Origin: Sutcliffiella horikoshii
Lineage (GTDB): Bacteria > Bacillota > Bacilli > Bacillales > Bacillaceae_I
Direction of reading: 5' to 3'
Assembly: GCF_019931755.1 (NCBI RefSeq)
Contig: NZ_CP082920.1
Span: forward strand, 1 to 15,215
DNA length: 15,215 nucleotides
Below the pieces are notes generated by a model that searched no databases, was not told where the DNA came from, and saw nothing but the letters and a program-made list of their open reading frames with translations. Position 1 is the first letter of the stretch. Each line of letters opens with the position of its first letter. The position numbers and the translations under genes were made by a program. Shown here in pieces: positions 12,956 to 15,215 of the stretch.

Positions 12956-12992
12956 GGTAACAGACTGTTACCTTTGTGTTCATTGTACACAA
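12956..12992. repeat. Two adjacent palindromes
   Basis: GGTAACA-GAC-TGTTACC (12956-12972) is perfect. TTGTGT (12974-12979) is inverted to ACACAA (12987-12992). There is no T run, so a protein-binding site is more likely than a terminator. The preceding CATAGGG also occurs in the repeat at 2383-2394. Confidence 0.4.
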
Positions 12993-13060
12993 CATTCATG
13001 ATGAACGGCAACCAAAATGTTGACTCAGAGTCCACTTTTCGTAGTCCATTTTATGGAATG

Positions 13061-13447
13061 CTACTTTATAACCTCTTGTACCTTCCTTACCACATTCCCC
13101 ACATTGTTATGTATGGATCTCCCTGAAAACCGAAGAACCTTCCATCCATGCTTTCTCAGATACGCGTTTTTTCGCATGTCATGGGCTTTTTGGCTTGGGG
13201 TAGAGTGATAAGGCTTCCCGTCGCATTCTATGGCTATACGGTGCCCTGGAAGCGCTAGGTCAATGCGATACCTTCCACATGGTACTTGTGTTTCTACTTC
13301 GAAGCCGTTAAAGGTAAGAGCATCGTATAATTTGCTTTCAATCGGTGATTCACATCCTGTGGACGGCCCACCACGCAAACGGAGATCCAGCAGCATGCCG
13401 AAAATAAAAATTAGGATGAAGCTTGAAATTACAATAAAGCCTGTCAT
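13061..13447 (-). CDS. Membrane-anchored DUF559/Vsr-like nuclease-fold protein
   Basis: The 128-aa product starts at ATG 13447 with AGGTGG 5 bases upstream. Residues 4-20 (FIVISSFILIFIFGMLL) form one transmembrane helix. Residues 32-115 match the DUF559 branch of the PD-(D/E)xK fold: SPIESKLYDAL with E37, RYRIDLAL with D63, IAIECDGKPYH with E74 and D76, then the helix and RKHGWKVLRFSG strand. All expected acidic residues are present, so nuclease activity is plausible. The membrane helix would hold the domain at the inner face of the membrane if the N-terminus points out. It is a lone gene with no partner methylase. A role against incoming DNA or in transfer is speculation. Confidence 0.75.
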   Translation of the reverse strand: MTGFIVISSFILIFIFGMLLDLRLRGGPSTGCESPIESKLYDALTFNGFEVETQVPCGRYRIDLALPGHRIAIECDGKPYHSTPSQKAHDMRKNAYLRKHGWKVLRFSGRSIHNNVGNVVRKVQEVIK

Positions 13448-13800
13448 GTTACCACCTCAAAACCTTGGTAGAAATGATGTAAGGACAAATTATCGTATAT
13501 TTTATTTACCAAAGTTGCTATCAAGTTAAGTATCTTTATAGGGTTATCAAAGTAATGGGGTTTTAAACGCTGGTGCGAGTGGTTTTTTAATCCTGTTAGG
13601 AAAGACGAGTGAGAGAAGCGAGCGAAGGCGGACCGGTGCCCATCTTTGAAAGGTTTTATACATGAAATGCAAAAAAAAAATAAAAAAAATGACCGTCCGG
13701 TGAAAACTGTGGAGGGACGGTCAGAGGTATGGGTTAGAGTTACAATACAAGCTTACCACAAAAAATGTTAATGAGTGGGAATAATTACCTAGACGCTACC
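13448..13800. other. Spacer with one GGGTTATC copy and a minus-strand terminator
   Basis: GGGTTATCAAA (13541-13551) matches the core of the 6343-6635 cluster. A purine-rich, less AT-rich stretch (about 13605-13640, several GCGA/GAGC words) stands out. No gene is supported; a plus-strand reading at 13230-13529 mirrors the nuclease-fold gene. Confidence 0.4.
13671..13723 (-). terminator. Strong minus-strand terminator
   Basis: TGACCGTCC (13690-13698) pairs perfectly with GGACGGTCA (13715-13723). The long A run to its left is a T run on the minus strand. It lies 78 bases beyond the end of the probable frameshifted gene at 13801-13967. Confidence 0.75.
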
Positions 13801-13967
13801 TTACATCATTCTAAACAATATTCTATACCTCTTGCTTCCCTCAGCATGTTCCCTTCTCATGAGATCCATTAGTCTTTGCTTGTCTGGAACGTTCGATAAA
13901 TCAGGGACTATTCTTTTTTTGCTGGCTTTTTGTCGCTGTTGTTTATTTTCCTCCGTAGGCTACCCAT
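13801..13967 (-). pseudogene. Probable frameshifted small gene (A7 tract)
   Basis: ATG 13967 opens a frame MGSLRRKINNSDKKPAKKE that stops early. One extra A in the A7 tract (13914-13920) would join it to an open frame continuing RIVPDLSNVPDKQRLMDLMR and ending MM at 13801. The repaired product would be 55 aa, basic at the start and helical at the end. A strong minus terminator follows, and TTGAAA with a possible TAGATT -10 lies upstream. The ribosome site is weak. A one-base loss, a sequencing error in the homopolymer, or transcriptional slippage would all explain it. No family is recognised, and the region may simply be non-coding. Confidence 0.35.
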
Positions 13968-14088
13968 TCCACCAGGCGGTGTGTAAATGGGCACTATGTG
14001 ATAATCTATTTCAAAAAAATAACAAATTTCAACAATTTCCCCTGGGTCTATGATACATTAAATTTTGCTAAGGAAATGGGGGAGAGCT

Positions 14089-14631
14089 ATGAGCAAAAAG
14101 TTACATGAAAATAAGGAATTAGTTACTGAAATGAACAAACAACTGCGTAATCTTCAAAATGTAATTGAGAACATGGAAGAAAAACGCGGGGAAATCTTTC
14201 TCGAATGGTTAAAGACACAGAATAAATACCTAGTGTGGGAGCAAAATTTCAATCCTTTACGCTTGAAGAAATATAAACGTGGGGAAGTAGTTTTGGCTCA
14301 TTTTGGATTCAATGTAGGTGCTGAATACGGTGGTATGCATTATGCTGTGGTGGTTAAAAAAGATAAGAAAAGCAATTCAGTTTTAAACGTAGTTCCTTTA
14401 TCATCACTTAAAGAAGGGCAAACCCAAGATGACCTGCACCAGGATGAAGTGTACTTAGGGAATTTGCAGGGGCTGAATGAAAAAGAAGCCTTCGCGATTT
14501 TAAATCAAATGCGACCAGTAAGCAAAATTCGTGTGTACAAACCAAGAGTTTCTAAAGAGGCAACGGTTGTTCTGACAGAAGATCAATTGGATGCAATCGA
14601 CGAGAAAATCAAGCAAATGTACACTAAATAG
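14089..14631 (+). CDS. PemK/MazF-family protein with N-terminal coiled-coil extension
   Basis: ATG 14089 with GGGGGAG 5 bases upstream gives 180 aa; an in-frame TTG at 14065 is unlikely. Residues 62-150 match the MazF barrel: YKRGEVVLAHFG (62-73), the loop AEYGGMHYAVVV (78-89), NVVPLSS (100-106) and NQMRPVSKIRVY (139-150). MazF proteins are ribosome-independent mRNA endonucleases of about 110 aa. Here about 60 residues of predicted helix (MSKKLHENKELVTEMNKQLR onward) precede the barrel. No antitoxin gene lies beside it. A TATGAT -10 (14049-14054) is near. It could be an autonomous toxin, a toxin with a built-in regulator, or a regulatory RNA-binding derivative. Confidence 0.75.
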   Translation: MSKKLHENKELVTEMNKQLRNLQNVIENMEEKRGEIFLEWLKTQNKYLVWEQNFNPLRLKKYKRGEVVLAHFGFNVGAEYGGMHYAVVVKKDKKSNSVLNVVPLSSLKEGQTQDDLHQDEVYLGNLQGLNEKEAFAILNQMRPVSKIRVYKPRVSKEATVVLTEDQLDAIDEKIKQMYTK

Positions 14632-14655
14632 CAGGATTTTGAAGGTAAATTGAGG

Positions 14656-14692
14656 AAAATGTAACAAAAGTGTTGCAAAGCGTTACATTTTT
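14656..14692 (+). terminator. Rho-independent terminator of the MazF-like gene
   Basis: AAAATGTAAC (14656-14665) pairs perfectly with GTTACATTTT (14682-14691), ending in T. Confidence 0.75.
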
Positions 14693-14834
14693 GGTGTATT
14701 ATTGCTCATGCAACGCACTATTAGTGCATAAAATGATACAACAACAGAAACACTTAAAATAATGCCCTTTAAGCTCTACGCTTAATGCGGTCCAAAAAAA
14801 TTATGTAACTGGCTATGCTTTGCATGGCAAAAGG

Positions 14835-14868
14835 AAAAGCCATCCTCTTAATTGTAGGGTGGCTTTTT
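14835..14868. terminator. Bidirectional terminator
   Basis: AAAAGCCATCC (14835-14845) pairs with GGGTGGCTTTT (14857-14867) with one G-U pair. It can end the minus-strand XRE transcript. GTAGGGTGGCTTTT (14854-14867) is the exact reverse complement of the toxin terminator arm at 12782-12795. Confidence 0.65.
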
Positions 14869-14956
14869 ACGTTGTCTCATTTTACAACACGCCTGACGGA
14901 AACCATAAGGTTTTAGCACAACACTTTTCAGAGTGTATAAGTGCGCCATTCGGATA

Positions 14957-15181
14957 TTACATATCCCAAAAATCGTTCATCTTCACATCAGGATCTATTT
15001 GTCTTACGGCTTTTAGAATCTTCTTCATAACCCCTGGACTCGGAACATAATCCTTTTCATTACAAGCCTTGGAGATAGTCTTATGACTAACCTTTGAGGC
15101 TTTTTCTAATGCTTGCTGATCAATTGACCTTCTGTCCAGCCATTTCCCCAATCTGCTACGTGGCTTCCCTATTCCCCACAT
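14957..15181 (-). CDS. XRE-family HTH regulator
   Basis: The 74-aa product starts at ATG 15181 with AAGGGGAG about 10 bases upstream. The sequence MWGIGKPRSRLGKWLDRRSI, then QQALEKASKVSHKTISKACN and a C-terminal helix with PDVKMNDFWDM, is the pattern of small XRE regulators common in Bacillus prophages and plasmids. The HTH spans residues about 20-45. On the minus strand TGCTATACA near the window edge (15207-15215) may be an extended -10. It probably represses its own promoter or genes to the right of the window. Confidence 0.75.
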   Translation of the reverse strand: MWGIGKPRSRLGKWLDRRSIDQQALEKASKVSHKTISKACNEKDYVPSPGVMKKILKAVRQIDPDVKMNDFWDM

Positions 15182-15215
15182 GCTTCAACAACTCCCCTTA
15201 AACCTTTGTATAGCA

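Larger units (their letters stand above)
14632..14956. other. Spacer with terminators and a palindrome
   Basis: No gene is seen. GCACTA-T-TAGTGC (14715-14727) is a perfect palindrome, and GCTATGC/GCATGGC (14812-14828) forms a tight hairpin with a 3-base loop. A plus-strand frame at 14820-15050 has no ribosome site and overlaps the XRE gene. Confidence 0.4.

Noticed and set aside
13832..14053. Plus-strand frame of 73 codons
   Set aside because: No ribosome site and a Cys/Phe/Leu-rich composition; the opposite strand holds the better, though frameshifted, reading.
14820..15050. Plus-strand frame of 76 codons
   Set aside because: No ribosome site. It overlaps a bidirectional terminator and the XRE gene.

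Overview
The window looks like part or all of a mobile element (plasmid or phage-plasmid) from Bacillus or a close relative. Three things suggest this: low GC with AT-rich spacers, strong AGGAGG-type ribosome sites before nearly every gene, and products of families common on Bacillaceae plasmids and prophages. These include a small FtsK-like ATPase, a replication-relaxation protein, a MerR/DUF3967-like protein, an ArpU-type phage regulator, a tail tape measure protein, a type I holin-like toxin and a PemK/MazF protein. No rRNA, tRNA, insertion sequence, CRISPR array or integrase was recognised. The host assignment is inference.

Layout. (1) 128-2287: a two-helix membrane protein, an FtsK/SpoIIIE-like ATPase and a replication-relaxation protein form a tight operon that resembles a DNA transfer or mobilisation module. 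(2) 2369-3541: a nested inverted/tandem repeat, then a RacA/DUF3967-like coiled-coil DNA-binding protein and a zinc-ribbon/excisionase-fold protein. (3) 3769-4402: a clear promoter overlapped by 10-bp-phased repeats drives three very small genes, ending at a terminator. (4) 4638-4880: a lone small gene, followed by about 900 bases without a convincing gene but packed with inverted repeats, perhaps a structured RNA or an origin-type element. (5) 5816-6336: a tiny leader ORF coupled to an ArpU-family regulator. (6) 6343-6790: several copies of GGGTTATCG in very AT-rich DNA, origin- or operator-like. (7) 6790-9897: a minus-strand zinc-ribbon protein diverges across an operator-like repeat from a five-gene operon (small HTH protein, winged-helix protein with a primase-like C-terminus, two paralogous ribbon-helix-helix-like proteins and a small charged protein), which could be the replication or maintenance core. 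(8) 10018-12122: two small genes and an orphan tail tape measure gene closed by a terminator. (9) 12165-12472: a second AT-rich repeat cluster. (10) 12571-12923: a type I toxin with a probable antisense RNA. (11) 13061-15181: a membrane-anchored DUF559-type nuclease-fold protein, a probable frameshifted gene, a MazF-like protein with an extra N-terminal helical region, and an XRE regulator at the right edge.

Taken together, the element mixes plasmid functions (transfer, maintenance, addiction toxins) with isolated phage functions (ArpU, tape measure) and shows no capsid, portal, terminase or other tail gene. The less usual parts are the orphan tape measure gene, the inverted-repeat-rich region 4951-5640, the type I toxin locus with several visible RNA-RNA complementarities, and the two iteron-like arrays.
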